DNA from: Flavobacteriales bacterium
GTDB lineage: Bacteria > Bacteroidota > Bacteroidia > Flavobacteriales_D > Crocinitomicaceae
Length of the DNA: 64,000 nucleotides
Reading direction: 5' to 3'
NCBI GenBank assembly: GCA_947449575.1
Contig: CANFRV010000002.1
Coordinates: 1-64,000 of the forward strand
Shown here: positions 1 through 9,310 of the stretch, piece after piece
Position numbering within the stretch: the first letter of the stretch is position 1
How the letters are laid out: each line of letters begins with the position of its first letter
Notes under the pieces: generated by a model
Told to the model about the DNA's origin: nothing
Database searches by the model: none
The model's input: only the letters and a program-made list of their open reading frames with translations
Program-made: the position numbers and the translations under genes

Positions 1-54
1 AAATCTTTGCTAAATAAATCTTCTGTCTTCATATACTGTGTGTTAAAATTACTA

Positions 55-119
55 AAAAGTTATTTCCGAAAAAATTTCGACCTCTTTGGAGGGAGGTCAA
101 TATTTTCAGAATAACTTTT
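55..119 (-). terminator. Long imperfect stem-loop downstream of the OmpA/PD40 gene
   Basis: Positions 55-64 pair with 110-119 over ten bases. A second perfect 6-bp stem, GACCTC at 79-84 with GAGGTC at 93-98, closes an 8-nt loop. The A/T-rich segments between are also largely complementary. It follows the stop codon of the minus-strand OmpA/PD40 gene, so a terminator or mRNA-stabilising hairpin is the simplest reading. It lacks the short GC stem of a typical terminator, so a structured RNA or palindromic repeat is also possible. The rest of 1-177 shows nothing else. Confidence 0.4.
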
Positions 120-177
120 AGCTACTTACACACTTTATGAGATACTACCCCTATTTTTTTAAAGTTGAATCTTTTCT

Positions 178-2319
178 CTATTTTTTCGGGTCAATAGGCT
201 CACTCAATTTACCAGTTTTTTTACCAGTTGAAATTGGAGGAGCTGTTGCTGGATCAAAATCCATAGATAATATTTTTGCTTCGGTACGTCTATTTAATTG
301 GTGAAGTTTTTCAAATTTCACTTTATCAGTTGTTATAAATTGATTAATGTATGTCTCATTTAAACTGACAGTATCACCTGCAACAGGATCAATCCATTTT
401 GCAGGACTATGTTCACCTTTTCCAACAGGAATCAATCGTCTTGGATCAATTCCTTTTTCTGTTACTAAATATTTTACACATTCCTTCGCTCTATTTTCTG
501 AAAGTAATTGATTTGCGTCGTCTGTTCCTCGGGCATCTGTATGTGAGCTTAACTCCAATATTAATCCAGGGTACTCAGTCAACAGGTCATAAACGAATTT
601 TAATGAATCTTTTGAATTGATTGTTGAATCAACTAATAAAGTCCATTTATTAAAAGGATAACGAACTTCAGGTAAACGTATAACAGGTGGTATATTTGAT
701 AATAAAGCTAGTTCAACAACAAAACTTTGACTATTCGTAAGTCCAATTGTCGTAATTTTCGCTCCGTTTTTATCAGGGTGATACCCATCTTTACTTATTG
801 AAATTGAATAAGCCATTTCTTCTGAAAGATATCTGTCTCCATTAGGTCTTTTATCCCAACAAATTTTACCGTCTTTTTTAGTATAACCTTCCCATGAATT
901 AGCGCCATCTTTTCCAGTTATAATTACTTTGACATCTGCAATTTTTATGTTTTTCTGTCCAATTTCACTTACGATAACGCATAAGTCAAAAATATTAGGA
1001 GGTAAATCGTATGAATAAATATCAGCATCATACTTTCCATTTGTATTTTTTCTTTCTGATGTAAAATATCCTTTTTTGTCGGTATATTCAACCAAAGAAT
1101 AATCATTATTTTCTGAGTTAATCGGGTATCCTACGTTTTTTGGATTCTCCCATTTGAATTCTGCTCCCACTTTTTTGGCGCTGAAAATATCCAGACCGCC
1201 TAATCCAACAATACCGTCAGAAGCAAAGTATAAGTCTCCATTTTTAGCGAAAGTAGGAAACATTTCATTTCCTGCAGTATTGATTTCTGGTCCTAAGTTT
1301 AGCGGAAGAGACCAAGAATCAGTCTTTTTTTCATACGTAGAGTACCAAAGATCTCTACCACCATAACCACCTGGGAGGTCAGAAACAAAAAGTAAAAATT
1401 TCCCATCAGCAGACACACAAGGATGCCCCACTGTGATCGTATCATTTTGAGTTAATAACACCTTTTTAGGAGCTCCCCATTCTTCCTTAGATTTAGCTTC
1501 AGAAACCCATATTTCACAACCTAAGTTTTTCTTTTTTTCGTTTGGGCATCTTGTGAAGAACATCATCTTATATTTGCCGTCGAAACAAATTGTTCCTTCG
1601 CTATCAATTGTATTGATTTCTTCACCGAGCATTAGTTTCGGTTCTCCCCAGTTGCCTTTTGCATCTATCTGAGAAACCCAGATATCCATATACATATCTC
1701 CTGTTCTAGGGTCAGGCTTTGAGTCATCACCTCCAATAACTCCGGATCTACTAGAGCTAAAATATAATTTTGTTGTTTTAATATCACCAAATATTGGAGA
1801 CATGTCAAATCCAGTTTTATTTAACGCTGTTTGACTTTCTATTACATGCTTAGTTTTATCTGATTTAATCTCTTTTATTGCCTCACAAGAAGCGATTCCT
1901 ATATCAGCCTTGGTGTCGTTAGGCAAAGATTCTTTCACTAGATTTTTATAAAGCAAATAATTTTTTTTCGCTTTATCTAATTCCCCCATTGTTCTTAGCA
2001 TTTCTCCATTATAGAAATACACTAATGGTTGAACTTCAAAATATTCTAAATCTACTGCCCGATTATACCATTCATTAGCATCTTTAAAAGATTCAGTTAG
2101 TCTGTAGCTTTCAGCAATTTTATATGCAAGATCACCTTTTTTATCTTTCGCTTTTCCTCCTTTTTTGGCTAAATTATCATAGGCTTGCTTTAGTGTTTCA
2201 ACCCCAGTAGCATAATTTTGGCTATTATAGACGACCTCTGCTTTTTGTAGGATTTTTTGTGAAAATCCGATTAAAGAATTGCTAATAAAAGCCAGTAAAA
2301 AAAGAAATTTATAGTTCAT
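178..2319 (-). CDS. OmpA family protein with TPR-like and PD40 beta-propeller regions
   Basis: This 713-residue protein has a signal peptide (about residues 1-20, ending GFSQ). A TPR-like helical region follows to about 135, then PD40/WD40-like propeller repeats at about 165-440. A carboxypeptidase-regulatory-like beta domain spans about 445-540, and an OmpA peptidoglycan-binding domain about 560-690 contains LELSSHTDARG and ENRAKECVKYL. The order TPR-PD40-CarboxypepD-OmpA is common in Bacteroidota and resembles envelope proteins that tether outer-membrane machines, such as T9SS accessory proteins, to peptidoglycan. The exact role here is unknown. The ATG start gives a clean signal peptide and has a -7-like box just upstream. 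It is the last gene of the minus-strand group, 87 bp after the pseudouridine synthase. Confidence 0.9.
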   Translation of the reverse strand: MNYKFLFLLAFISNSLIGFSQKILQKAEVVYNSQNYATGVETLKQAYDNLAKKGGKAKDKKGDLAYKIAESYRLTESFKDANEWYNRAVDLEYFEVQPLVYFYNGEMLRTMGELDKAKKNYLLYKNLVKESLPNDTKADIGIASCEAIKEIKSDKTKHVIESQTALNKTGFDMSPIFGDIKTTKLYFSSSRSGVIGGDDSKPDPRTGDMYMDIWVSQIDAKGNWGEPKLMLGEEINTIDSEGTICFDGKYKMMFFTRCPNEKKKNLGCEIWVSEAKSKEEWGAPKKVLLTQNDTITVGHPCVSADGKFLLFVSDLPGGYGGRDLWYSTYEKKTDSWSLPLNLGPEINTAGNEMFPTFAKNGDLYFASDGIVGLGGLDIFSAKKVGAEFKWENPKNVGYPINSENNDYSLVEYTDKKGYFTSERKNTNGKYDADIYSYDLPPNIFDLCVIVSEIGQKNIKIADVKVIITGKDGANSWEGYTKKDGKICWDKRPNGDRYLSEEMAYSISISKDGYHPDKNGAKITTIGLTNSQSFVVELALLSNIPPVIRLPEVRYPFNKWTLLVDSTINSKDSLKFVYDLLTEYPGLILELSSHTDARGTDDANQLLSENRAKECVKYLVTEKGIDPRRLIPVGKGEHSPAKWIDPVAGDTVSLNETYINQFITTDKVKFEKLHQLNRRTEAKILSMDFDPATAPPISTGKKTGKLSEPIDPKK

Positions 2320-2335
2320 ATCAATTAAAATATTT

Positions 2336-2343
2336 CAAAATTA
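2336..2343 (-). promoter_or_regulatory. Candidate -7 box for the OmpA/PD40 gene
   Basis: On the minus strand this reads TAATTTTG, matching the Bacteroidota -7 consensus TAnnTTTG. It lies 16 nt upstream of the ATG at 2319. No TTG is found at the ideal 19-nt spacing, so the -33 part is weak. Confidence 0.45.
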
Positions 2344-2406
2344 TAGACGAAGTAACAAATAATATTTATCATAAGCAATAGTTAGGTTAATTTAAATACT
2401 TATTTC

Positions 2407-3450
2407 TTAGTCGCTTTCAGTTGTATAATTTCTCCATTTCTGAAGAATCTTTTCAAATCCATCAACTAGTTCAGAGTCAAATTGAAGATTCTCGCCAGAA
2501 ACAGGATGTGTAAAACCTAATGTTTTAGCATGAAGAGCTTGCCCTGGAATTAATGAAAAACAATTTTCAATAAATTTTTTATATTTTGTGTGCGTAGTTC
2601 CTCTCACTATTCGATCACCACCATATTCATTGTCATTAAATAGTGGATGCCCAATATGCTTTAAATGAGCTCTAATCTGATGAGTTCTGCCCGTTTCAAG
2701 TTTACATTCTATGAGCGTAACAAGTCCAAAGCGTTCAAGCACTTTGTAATGAGTTACAGCGTGTTTACCATAATCACCTTCAGGGAAAACAGTCATAACT
2801 TTTCTGTTTTTTAGTGATCGGCCAATATTTCCTGTTACGGTTCCGTCTTCAAGCACATCTCCCCAGACCAAAGCATTGTATCTTCGTTCAGTTGTTCGAT
2901 CTGCAAATTGTTTCGCTAAGTGAGAAAGAGCATGTTCTGTTTTCGCTATCACCATTAAACCTGTAGTATTTTTATCTAATCGATGAACAAGGCCTGGACG
3001 TCCGAAGTAGTCTTGAATACGATATGGCAAATTATCAAAATGATACACCATCGCATTTACTAAAGTACCAGTATAATTTCCGTAACCAGGATGAACAACC
3101 ATGTTAGATGGTTTATGCACAATTGCTAGGAAATCATCTTCAAATTCGATTTGAATAGGGATATTTTCGGCGATTAATTCTATTTCCCTTACAGGGTATG
3201 GCATAACTATTGAAATCTCATCTCCTGGTTTTACTCTGTAATTTGGTTTTATTGCTAGAGTATTTACCAATACATTGCCATTTTTAGCAGCGAATTGAAT
3301 TTTGTTTCGTGACGTATTTGGAAGCCGATCTAATAAAAATTTATCAATCCGCAATATTTCTTGACCAGGATCTACTTTAAAATGATAATGTTCAAATAAT
3401 TCATCTTCTTCATTTTCCTCATTCTCAATTTCTTCGAATTCTTCTTGCAT
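2407..3450 (-). CDS. RluA/RluD family 23S rRNA pseudouridine synthase
   Basis: This 347-residue enzyme should isomerise uridines in 23S rRNA. An S4 RNA-binding domain lies at about 32-90 (RIDKFLLDRLPNTSRNKIQ), followed by the catalytic domain. The catalytic motif HRLDKNTTGL carries the nucleophile Asp at residue 159, and GRTHQIRAHLKHIGHP is the conserved downstream motif. An acidic N-terminal stretch (residues 2-20, rich in Glu) is extra to the family core. Its ATG overlaps the TGA of the upstream T9SS-cargo gene by one base (TGATG), implying translational coupling. RluC- and RluD-type paralogues are not separable by eye, so no symbol is given. Confidence 0.93.
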   Translation of the reverse strand: MQEEFEEIENEENEEDELFEHYHFKVDPGQEILRIDKFLLDRLPNTSRNKIQFAAKNGNVLVNTLAIKPNYRVKPGDEISIVMPYPVREIELIAENIPIQIEFEDDFLAIVHKPSNMVVHPGYGNYTGTLVNAMVYHFDNLPYRIQDYFGRPGLVHRLDKNTTGLMVIAKTEHALSHLAKQFADRTTERRYNALVWGDVLEDGTVTGNIGRSLKNRKVMTVFPEGDYGKHAVTHYKVLERFGLVTLIECKLETGRTHQIRAHLKHIGHPLFNDNEYGGDRIVRGTTHTKYKKFIENCFSLIPGQALHAKTLGFTHPVSGENLQFDSELVDGFEKILQKWRNYTTESD

Positions 3451-5693
3451 CAGTTTTTTATCACTTTGTAAATTTTACCATTTGAATCTTTTGACCTAAA
3501 TAAGTAGACTCCATCAGGATAGGTACTTATGTCAATTTCTACGTCTGAAGTTGATATTAGCATTTTTCCTTGAATGTTATATATGTCCATTCCGTTGAAT
3601 ATGTTAGATATATTTTTTATTTGCACAATTCCTGTTGTAGGATTTGGATAAATAATCAAATTATCATTTTTTATTTTATTTTCCGATATGTTTAATTCTA
3701 GATCCATTGTCGTTGAAAAGATGGGGCGTAACATAACAGAACCTTCGAGGGATGAATTATTCCAACTTATTCCTGCGTTATTGCTATAAAATGTTTTATC
3801 ATTCGTAATGATGTTTTTATCAAAACCAATATTTAGGCTTTCTGAATCAAATTGTTTCCAACCGATGTAAAAAGCACCATTGACATTTACTTTTAGTGTA
3901 TCGGTAAAATAATAGGTGTAAAATTTATTAGTATTTGAACCATATTTTGGAGATCTCGGGAAGAATATATTATCTTGATAAAGAATGCTGCCAGGTTTAC
4001 CACCACCATCATCCCATACCGTTAGAAGAAATAACTTATTTGACACATCGGTAGCAGCTTCCACAAAGTTTGTCATCACGCCTATAATTGAATCAGATTC
4101 ATAGGGAATATATTTAATGGCCAGTTGAGATTCCGTGCCCGTCACGCCATAAGCGGCTTCAGCAGTACCATCATCGTAACTATAAAAGTTTCCAAAATAT
4201 TGTTCACTAAATGTTGAATCATTTTGAGGGTAGTTTTCAAATCCTACAGGTGCTGTTCCAACAATATTAAAGCTTTGGCTTGCACCTAATTTTGATTCAT
4301 CGTAATGATAACCGCCAGAAAGATCATGCAGAGTAGAATAGACTGTTCTTGGAGCATAATTTAATACACCACCGGAAAAGGAATTACCAGTAATAATAAA
4401 TGAACCTTCAGGTGAAGAATTATATTCAATCTCTATTTTTCCTGGCGTAGAGGTATTCTCGTATATATTACTTCCGTTTCTAACGACCAAATTAACAGTG
4501 GGGGACATTTTTCCTGAAAAATGATTTTTGTAATGATCCCACGGAACAGAAGTATAATCCTTCAAAAGCGTTGTTATTGGATAAACCCACGCAAAATCTT
4601 TAAATAAGGTATCTTGATGTCCTGAACTGGCGCGAAGATTTACATAATCTAAATTGAAAATATCAAAACTACCAGACATGCGGCCATAATTTTTAAATCT
4701 AAACTGAAAACCTTTCTTAAAATACTGAACATTTTTTATAGGAATGTGTCCTATTTTAAAGTCTAAATCAGCAGTACCTTTTGCACTCCAAATTCGATTC
4801 CATTGATCCAAATCTTTGGAGTAGAATTCTAATATCAGTGAATCTGTTGCATCTGGTTCTTCACCAAAACCTCCAGATTGATATAGAAAGCTTAAATAAA
4901 TTGAATCTGAAGCAGAGTTAATCGATAAATCTAGTGGTTTTGATGTCAAATAGTCTGCATAACTTGTTGAAATTGATCCAAGTGAATATGCCTTACCGTT
5001 CTCATTTAGGCCGTCAAAGGTCGCTACTCCTATAGACCATGGTTTGACAGCGAATCGATAATTGTGGTAAGCATAACTATCTAACCAGTAGGAGTTTGTA
5101 TCATTCAGATGTACAAAGAATTTTGTAGCAGAGTCTTGCTTTATTGGAAATGGAATCCAAATAGTGTCTGGAATATCCCCAGAAACTCCCAGGGAATCAT
5201 AGATGTAATAGGGAGGATATACATTTGTAGTAACGTAATTAACAGGGTAAGAAGTTAAATTTCCAATTTTAATGGGGTGCGGATTGAAATTTATATCGGT
5301 ATAAGTGATGTTATCAATATTTACGATCCGATGGTATGTAATATCACTCGAAAAAATTGAATCGAGGGATAATGGTAAAAGTGTAACATTATCTACTAGA
5401 TGATATTTCTTATCTGAAGTAACTCCTGGATCAGAGTAATTAGAGTTATATTGTTGAAATTTATTTTTACTAAATTCATCAAAAAACGGCAATTTTAAGG
5501 TGTCAGGAAAGTACAAAAATGTGCTATCAAAAGTAAAAGAACTTGCCTTTTGATAGTTCGAATTATGATTAAAAATAATTTCCGGATTAGATATCATCGG
5601 TGCGATTTCTTCCCCTTGCGAAAAGAGAATAGTACACTTTAGAATTACTATAGCACTGAAGAATATTAATTTCATAAATAATTTAATTGGCAT
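3450..5693 (-). CDS. Secreted protein with T9SS type A C-terminal sorting domain
   Basis: About 747 residues. The N-terminus is a signal peptide ending ILFSQ. The C-terminal 75 residues form a type A sorting domain (IIYPNPTTGIVQI, then YNIQGK, ending GVYLFRSKDSNGKIYKVIKN), which marks export by the type IX system and surface attachment. The middle is a large beta-rich region with no recognised catalytic motif, so the function is unknown. The reading frame opens with a TTG at 5729, but ATG at 5693 (or 5675) gives a better signal peptide; 5693 is chosen. It sits between a PASTA protein and a pseudouridine synthase in an apparent operon. Confidence 0.85.
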   Translation of the reverse strand: MPIKLFMKLIFFSAIVILKCTILFSQGEEIAPMISNPEIIFNHNSNYQKASSFTFDSTFLYFPDTLKLPFFDEFSKNKFQQYNSNYSDPGVTSDKKYHLVDNVTLLPLSLDSIFSSDITYHRIVNIDNITYTDINFNPHPIKIGNLTSYPVNYVTTNVYPPYYIYDSLGVSGDIPDTIWIPFPIKQDSATKFFVHLNDTNSYWLDSYAYHNYRFAVKPWSIGVATFDGLNENGKAYSLGSISTSYADYLTSKPLDLSINSASDSIYLSFLYQSGGFGEEPDATDSLILEFYSKDLDQWNRIWSAKGTADLDFKIGHIPIKNVQYFKKGFQFRFKNYGRMSGSFDIFNLDYVNLRASSGHQDTLFKDFAWVYPITTLLKDYTSVPWDHYKNHFSGKMSPTVNLVVRNGSNIYENTSTPGKIEIEYNSSPEGSFIITGNSFSGGVLNYAPRTVYSTLHDLSGGYHYDESKLGASQSFNIVGTAPVGFENYPQNDSTFSEQYFGNFYSYDDGTAEAAYGVTGTESQLAIKYIPYESDSIIGVMTNFVEAATDVSNKLFLLTVWDDGGGKPGSILYQDNIFFPRSPKYGSNTNKFYTYYFTDTLKVNVNGAFYIGWKQFDSESLNIGFDKNIITNDKTFYSNNAGISWNNSSLEGSVMLRPIFSTTMDLELNISENKIKNDNLIIYPNPTTGIVQIKNISNIFNGMDIYNIQGKMLISTSDVEIDISTYPDGVYLFRSKDSNGKIYKVIKN

Positions 5694-5730
5694 GATTACA
5701 CAATTGTAACCATGCTTTTTTACTTCCAAA

Positions 5731-6531
5731 TCATTCTACTTTGAAATTTGGTGTGGCAAAAACCGTAACTTTTGTTCCAGAAGGAGAAGGAACACCTTCA
5801 ATATATTCAGGTGTTTGTTCATTTATTTTTGCAGACAGAGTATCTTCGTGCGTCAGACACTCAGGGCAGATAAATAAGAAATCCAGAGTAGGAATTTTAT
5901 TAATACTGTCTCTAGCGGCAGAAATTGTTAACCCATATAAGTAAGGTATTTGCACGGGTTCCTTTTCTTCATTTCTACCTACAATTAATAATATTACCGA
6001 TCCTATTTGAATCTTTTCTCCTTCTTTGATAATATTTCCGTTATATTTTTGAAAAAGTACAGCTCCATCTTGTTCACTTGAAGGTTGATATTCCACTCTA
6101 TACTTCAATCCTCTATTTTTCAATACTTGCAGTGCAAATCTTTCAGACTTATTTATTAAACTAGGCATTTCCACTAAATCAGTTCTTTTAGAGATTCGAA
6201 GGCGAATAATACGACCTTCTTTTACAAAGACAGTTGAAATAGAAGTTGCAATTGGATCTTGCTCGAGAATGGTTCCTTCAGGTTTTTTTGGGTCATATAT
6301 TGATTCAATCACTTCAAATTTGAGATCATTTTCTTCAAGTAGCGCTTGTATGCTATTGATGTTTTTCCCCACTAAATTAGGGACTGATATTTTTTGCCCA
6401 TGATTTGTATAACTATCAAGATAAAAAATTACAAAACTTACAATAACAATATAAGTTAAAATTAATAATCCTAAGTGTTTTAGAAAATGTTTACTCCAAA
6501 CAAAATCCCTGATTTTTTTAATTAATTCCAT
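5731..6531 (-). CDS. Membrane-anchored PASTA-domain protein
   Basis: 266 residues: a short basic cytoplasmic N-terminus, one transmembrane helix (about residues 19-41), and three consecutive PASTA-like modules. The first begins ISVPNLVGKNINSIQALLEE, the second VEMPSLINKSERFALQVLK and the third VQIPYLYGLTISAARDSI. PASTA modules bind peptidoglycan or muropeptides, usually on Ser/Thr kinases or penicillin-binding proteins; no kinase or transpeptidase is attached here. The frame opens further upstream at 6585, but a TAnnTTTG box at 6552-6559 lies inside that extension, and the ATG at 6531 directly precedes a conventional anchor, so 6531 is preferred. It probably senses or binds the cell wall. Confidence 0.88.
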   Translation of the reverse strand: MELIKKIRDFVWSKHFLKHLGLLILTYIVIVSFVIFYLDSYTNHGQKISVPNLVGKNINSIQALLEENDLKFEVIESIYDPKKPEGTILEQDPIATSISTVFVKEGRIIRLRISKRTDLVEMPSLINKSERFALQVLKNRGLKYRVEYQPSSEQDGAVLFQKYNGNIIKEGEKIQIGSVILLIVGRNEEKEPVQIPYLYGLTISAARDSINKIPTLDFLFICPECLTHEDTLSAKINEQTPEYIEGVPSPSGTKVTVFATPNFKVE

Positions 6532-6551
6532 GTGTACACCATATCGAATAA

Positions 6552-6559
6552 CAAATATA
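6552..6559 (-). promoter_or_regulatory. Candidate -7 box for the PASTA gene
   Basis: The minus strand reads TATATTTG (consensus TAnnTTTG), 20 nt upstream of the ATG at 6531. The nearest upstream TTG (6583-6585) is 23 nt away, longer than the usual 19, so strength is uncertain. Its position argues against the longer start at 6585. Confidence 0.5.
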
Positions 6560-6622
6560 AGGAAATTAAGAAATGAGAAATACAAAAATGTAATTTCTCC
6601 CTTCTAAAAATAGTAAGTTTTT

Positions 6623-7306
6623 TTAAAAGTTAGGAGTTAATTGATGATTTTTATAAAAATCGTCGATATATTTCACTGCTTCTTCTGCTGTATCTACCAT
6701 TGCAAATAAGTTTAAATCACCAGGAGAAATATTTTGCTCTTCTTCCAACATCACTTTTTTAATCCAATCGACAAGACCTTCCCAATATGCTTTTCCAACT
6801 AGCACGATGGGTCTATGATTTATTTTTTTTGTTTGAATCAAAGTCATTGCTTCAAACATTTCGTCCATTGAACCAAAACCACCAGGCATAACTATGAATG
6901 CTTGAGAATACTTCACAAAAATAACTTTTCTAACAAAGAAATAATCAAATTCTAAATTATGTTCAGCATCAATATACGGATTATGATTTTGTTCAAATGG
7001 GAGATCAATGTTTAGTCCCACTGATTTTCCACCAGCTTCTTGAGCTCCTTTATTGGCAGCTTCCATAATTCCTGGACCACCACCTGTAATGACTCCATAT
7101 CCTGATTTTGCTAATTTTTCTGCAATATCAATGGCAAGTTGAAAGTATTTATTATCTGGTTTGGTTCTAGCTGATCCAAAAATAGAAACGCAGGGTCCAA
7201 TTTTTGACATTCTTTCATATCCTTCAACAAATTCAGACATTATTTTAAAAATAGCCCAACTATCATTTGTTTTAATTTCTGTCCAATCTCTTCTAGTAGT
7301 ATTCAT
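6623..7306 (-). CDS. LOG family (TIGR00730) Rossmann-fold protein
   Basis: 227 residues. The family signatures are visible: GPCVSIFGSART near the N-terminus, VITGGGPGIMEAANKGA, and the nucleotide-monophosphate-binding PGGFGSMDEMFE (PGGxGTxxE with Ser for Thr). Characterised members hydrolyse nucleoside 5'-monophosphates to free base and ribose-5-phosphate, and in plants and some bacteria this releases cytokinins. Members lacking this activity are often mis-named lysine decarboxylases. It is the first gene of the minus-strand group, before the PASTA protein. The physiological substrate cannot be told from sequence. Confidence 0.9.
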   Translation of the reverse strand: MNTTRRDWTEIKTNDSWAIFKIMSEFVEGYERMSKIGPCVSIFGSARTKPDNKYFQLAIDIAEKLAKSGYGVITGGGPGIMEAANKGAQEAGGKSVGLNIDLPFEQNHNPYIDAEHNLEFDYFFVRKVIFVKYSQAFIVMPGGFGSMDEMFEAMTLIQTKKINHRPIVLVGKAYWEGLVDWIKKVMLEEEQNISPGDLNLFAMVDTAEEAVKYIDDFYKNHQLTPNF

Positions 7307-7534
7307 AAATTTATTTAATGTTATTATTTTAAATATTTTTTTAGATTTTGTAATTGATAAATTAAAGCCTTTTAATTCCCCTTCTATTATTTTATTTGCG
7401 TTAAAACATTTTATAACAAATTGATTAACAATAGTTTTGTTAATTTCGGAACTAAATTTAAAACACGAAAGTCTAAATTTAGTATTTAATACGTTAAAAA
7501 TGAAGAATTCTGTTTTAAATTTATTTACTAATTA

Positions 7535-7563
7535 TTGTATTTGAATTTTTTCAATTACCTTCG
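7535..7563 (+). promoter_or_regulatory. Weak candidate promoter of the DUF2279 gene
   Basis: A TTG at 7535-7537 is followed after 18 nt by TACCTTCG at 7556-7563, one mismatch from TAnnTTTG, 5 nt before the ATG. The rest of the 262-bp divergent spacer 7307-7568 is very A/T rich with no other clear element. Confidence 0.3.
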
Positions 7564-7568
7564 AATTA

Positions 7569-8471
7569 ATGAAATTTTTCTCTTCATTTCTTTTTTCTTT
7601 TTTTTTAGCACAAATTAGTGTTAGTCAATCCTCTGTTTTTCAAAAATCTGATAGTATAAATTGCCAACGTGTAGCTTTTTCAGCTGTGAGTATAGGGACA
7701 ATTTGGACGATTGGAACGATTGGATTCTCAAAGGTGTGGTACGCAGATTATCCAAAATCAAAATTCCATGCGTATAATGATTTCTCCAATTGGCTTCAAA
7801 TGGATAAACTCGGTCATTTTTATACCGCCAACAAATTAAGTAAAGTAACGAGTGATGTATTTAAATGGTCAGGCTTGAATAAAAAACAAGCTATAATATT
7901 AGGAGCTGGAATTGGTCTCGGACTTCAAACTACGTTAGAGGTTTTGGATGGAAGTAGCGCCGAATGGGGTTTTTCATGGAGTGATATGACTGCAAATTCT
8001 TTAGGAGTAATTTCATTTGCTGCTCAGGAACTTCTGTGGAATGAAGAAAAGTTTATTTTTAAATTTTCATACCATCCAACAAATTATGCTAGTGTGCGAC
8101 CGAATGTTTTAGGCAATAATTTTTCTCAAAGTTTATTAAAAGACTACAATGGCCAGACATACTGGATGAGTTTTAGTCCTTCAAGTTTAATGAAATCTTC
8201 TAAAATCCCTGATTGGCTTTGTTTTTCAGTCGGTTATAGTGTAAATCAAAAATTGGTGGGAGATCAGGAGGTGTATCTTGACAATTCAACAAATATTACC
8301 TATCATTCACAAAGAGAATGGTTATTATCATTAGATATTGATTTTAGTCGATTGCCCATTAAGAGAAATTGGTTGAAAGCGCTTTGTAAGCAATTAAATT
8401 ATATAAAGATTCCTTTTCCAGCGTTGATTTATTCAAATCATAAATTGAGTGGATATGGAATTTATTTTTAA
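7569..8471 (+). CDS. DUF2279 family membrane-associated protein
   Basis: 300 residues with a signal peptide (residues 1-19, ending ISVSQS). The DUF2279 core contains a WYADYPKSKFHAYNDFSNW-like region and the family hallmark MDKLGHFYTANKLS, followed by hydrophobic stretches with LGAGIGLGLQTTLEVLDG and SWSDMTANSLG. These proteins are widespread in Bacteroidota, related to YfiM-type lipoproteins, and have no established function. The pattern suggests an outer-membrane or periplasmic protein with amphipathic C-terminal strands. It stands alone, convergent with the sugar operon on its right and divergent from the LOG gene. Confidence 0.8.
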   Translation: MKFFSSFLFSFFLAQISVSQSSVFQKSDSINCQRVAFSAVSIGTIWTIGTIGFSKVWYADYPKSKFHAYNDFSNWLQMDKLGHFYTANKLSKVTSDVFKWSGLNKKQAIILGAGIGLGLQTTLEVLDGSSAEWGFSWSDMTANSLGVISFAAQELLWNEEKFIFKFSYHPTNYASVRPNVLGNNFSQSLLKDYNGQTYWMSFSPSSLMKSSKIPDWLCFSVGYSVNQKLVGDQEVYLDNSTNITYHSQREWLLSLDIDFSRLPIKRNWLKALCKQLNYIKIPFPALIYSNHKLSGYGIYF

Positions 8472-8532
8472 AACTTAATTCAAAAAAAAATAGTATTCCT
8501 TTCTTTTTTGGTCGATATAATAATTACTCTTA

Positions 8533-9276
8533 TTAAAGATTGATATTGTGAAGCGGCAATTCTAGAACCTTTCTTAAATATTTATTCGATAAATTTTGTT
8601 CTAATAAATTTAGATGATCAATTCTGTGGCAATCAGTTGCAATTAAATCAATTTGGCCTGAATCAATTAGTTTTTCAGCCTGTTTTTTAACTCCTGGTCC
8701 ATAATGACCAAAGATAGAATTAATATTCATCTGAATCAGCATTCCTTTTTCTCTCCATTCCTGTGCTTTTTCTACAGAGCCATGAAAATAAATATATCTT
8801 TCAAAATGCGCAATTACGGGTTTATATCCTTTTATTCTCATGTCGTAAAATAATTTTTCATGTCCTTGCGGTTCTGAAGAAAATGAAAATTCTATTAAAA
8901 CATGATTTTTGTTAAATGTTAAAAATGAATCAGATTCTAAGGTATTAAAAAGAGTTTCATCAAAATAATATTCAGCAGCAGCTTCGATTTCAATATCCAA
9001 TTTGATTCTTTTTAATTCTTCTCTAACTTCTGCCAAACCACCAAGAATTATTTCAGGTGTATTTCGATAAAAGTCACTCATAACGTGTGGAGTAGTAATT
9101 ATCTTTTTATATCCAAGCTCCTTAAATTTAGCTAGCATTGCAATGGTTTCATCCATCGATTGGGATCCATCATCAATTCCTGGAATCAAATGGCTATGCA
9201 TATCTGTTTTCAAAACTGACAAGTCATTCGGAAGGAGCACTTCTTTTTTTGAAAACAAATTAGATAAAAAGCCCAT
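8533..9276 (-). CDS. CpsB/CapC-type PHP-domain tyrosine-protein phosphatase
   Basis: 247 residues of the PHP fold. Metal-ligand motifs are DMHSHLIPGIDDGSQSM near the N-terminus, TTPHVMSDFY, AAAEYYFDE, PVIAHFERY and ATDCHRID. Family members (CpsB, YwqE) are manganese-dependent phosphatases that dephosphorylate the capsule chain-length tyrosine kinase and so tune polymer export. No cognate BY-kinase is seen in the window. It is the last gene of the seven-gene nucleotide-sugar operon, 34 bp after rfbB, which fits a role in polysaccharide regulation. Confidence 0.9.
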   Translation of the reverse strand: MGFLSNLFSKKEVLLPNDLSVLKTDMHSHLIPGIDDGSQSMDETIAMLAKFKELGYKKIITTPHVMSDFYRNTPEIILGGLAEVREELKRIKLDIEIEAAAEYYFDETLFNTLESDSFLTFNKNHVLIEFSFSSEPQGHEKLFYDMRIKGYKPVIAHFERYIYFHGSVEKAQEWREKGMLIQMNINSIFGHYGPGVKKQAEKLIDSGQIDLIATDCHRIDHLNLLEQNLSNKYLRKVLELPLHNINL

Positions 9277-9310
9277 TTTTTGAATAGATTAATTACGTTA
9301 AATAAAGATC

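Noticed and set aside
1-32. A possible minus-strand gene starting at an ATG at 32 (MKTEDLFSKD...)
   Set aside because: Only ten codons lie in the window, with no consensus promoter and no identifiable similarity.
5694-5729. Longer N-terminus of the T9SS protein from a TTG at 5729
   Set aside because: The extension adds residues before a good signal peptide, and ATG at 5693 or 5675 fits better.
6623-7306. Lysine decarboxylase (common database name)
   Set aside because: The PGGxGxxxE motif identifies the LOG phosphoribohydrolase-like family, not a PLP decarboxylase.
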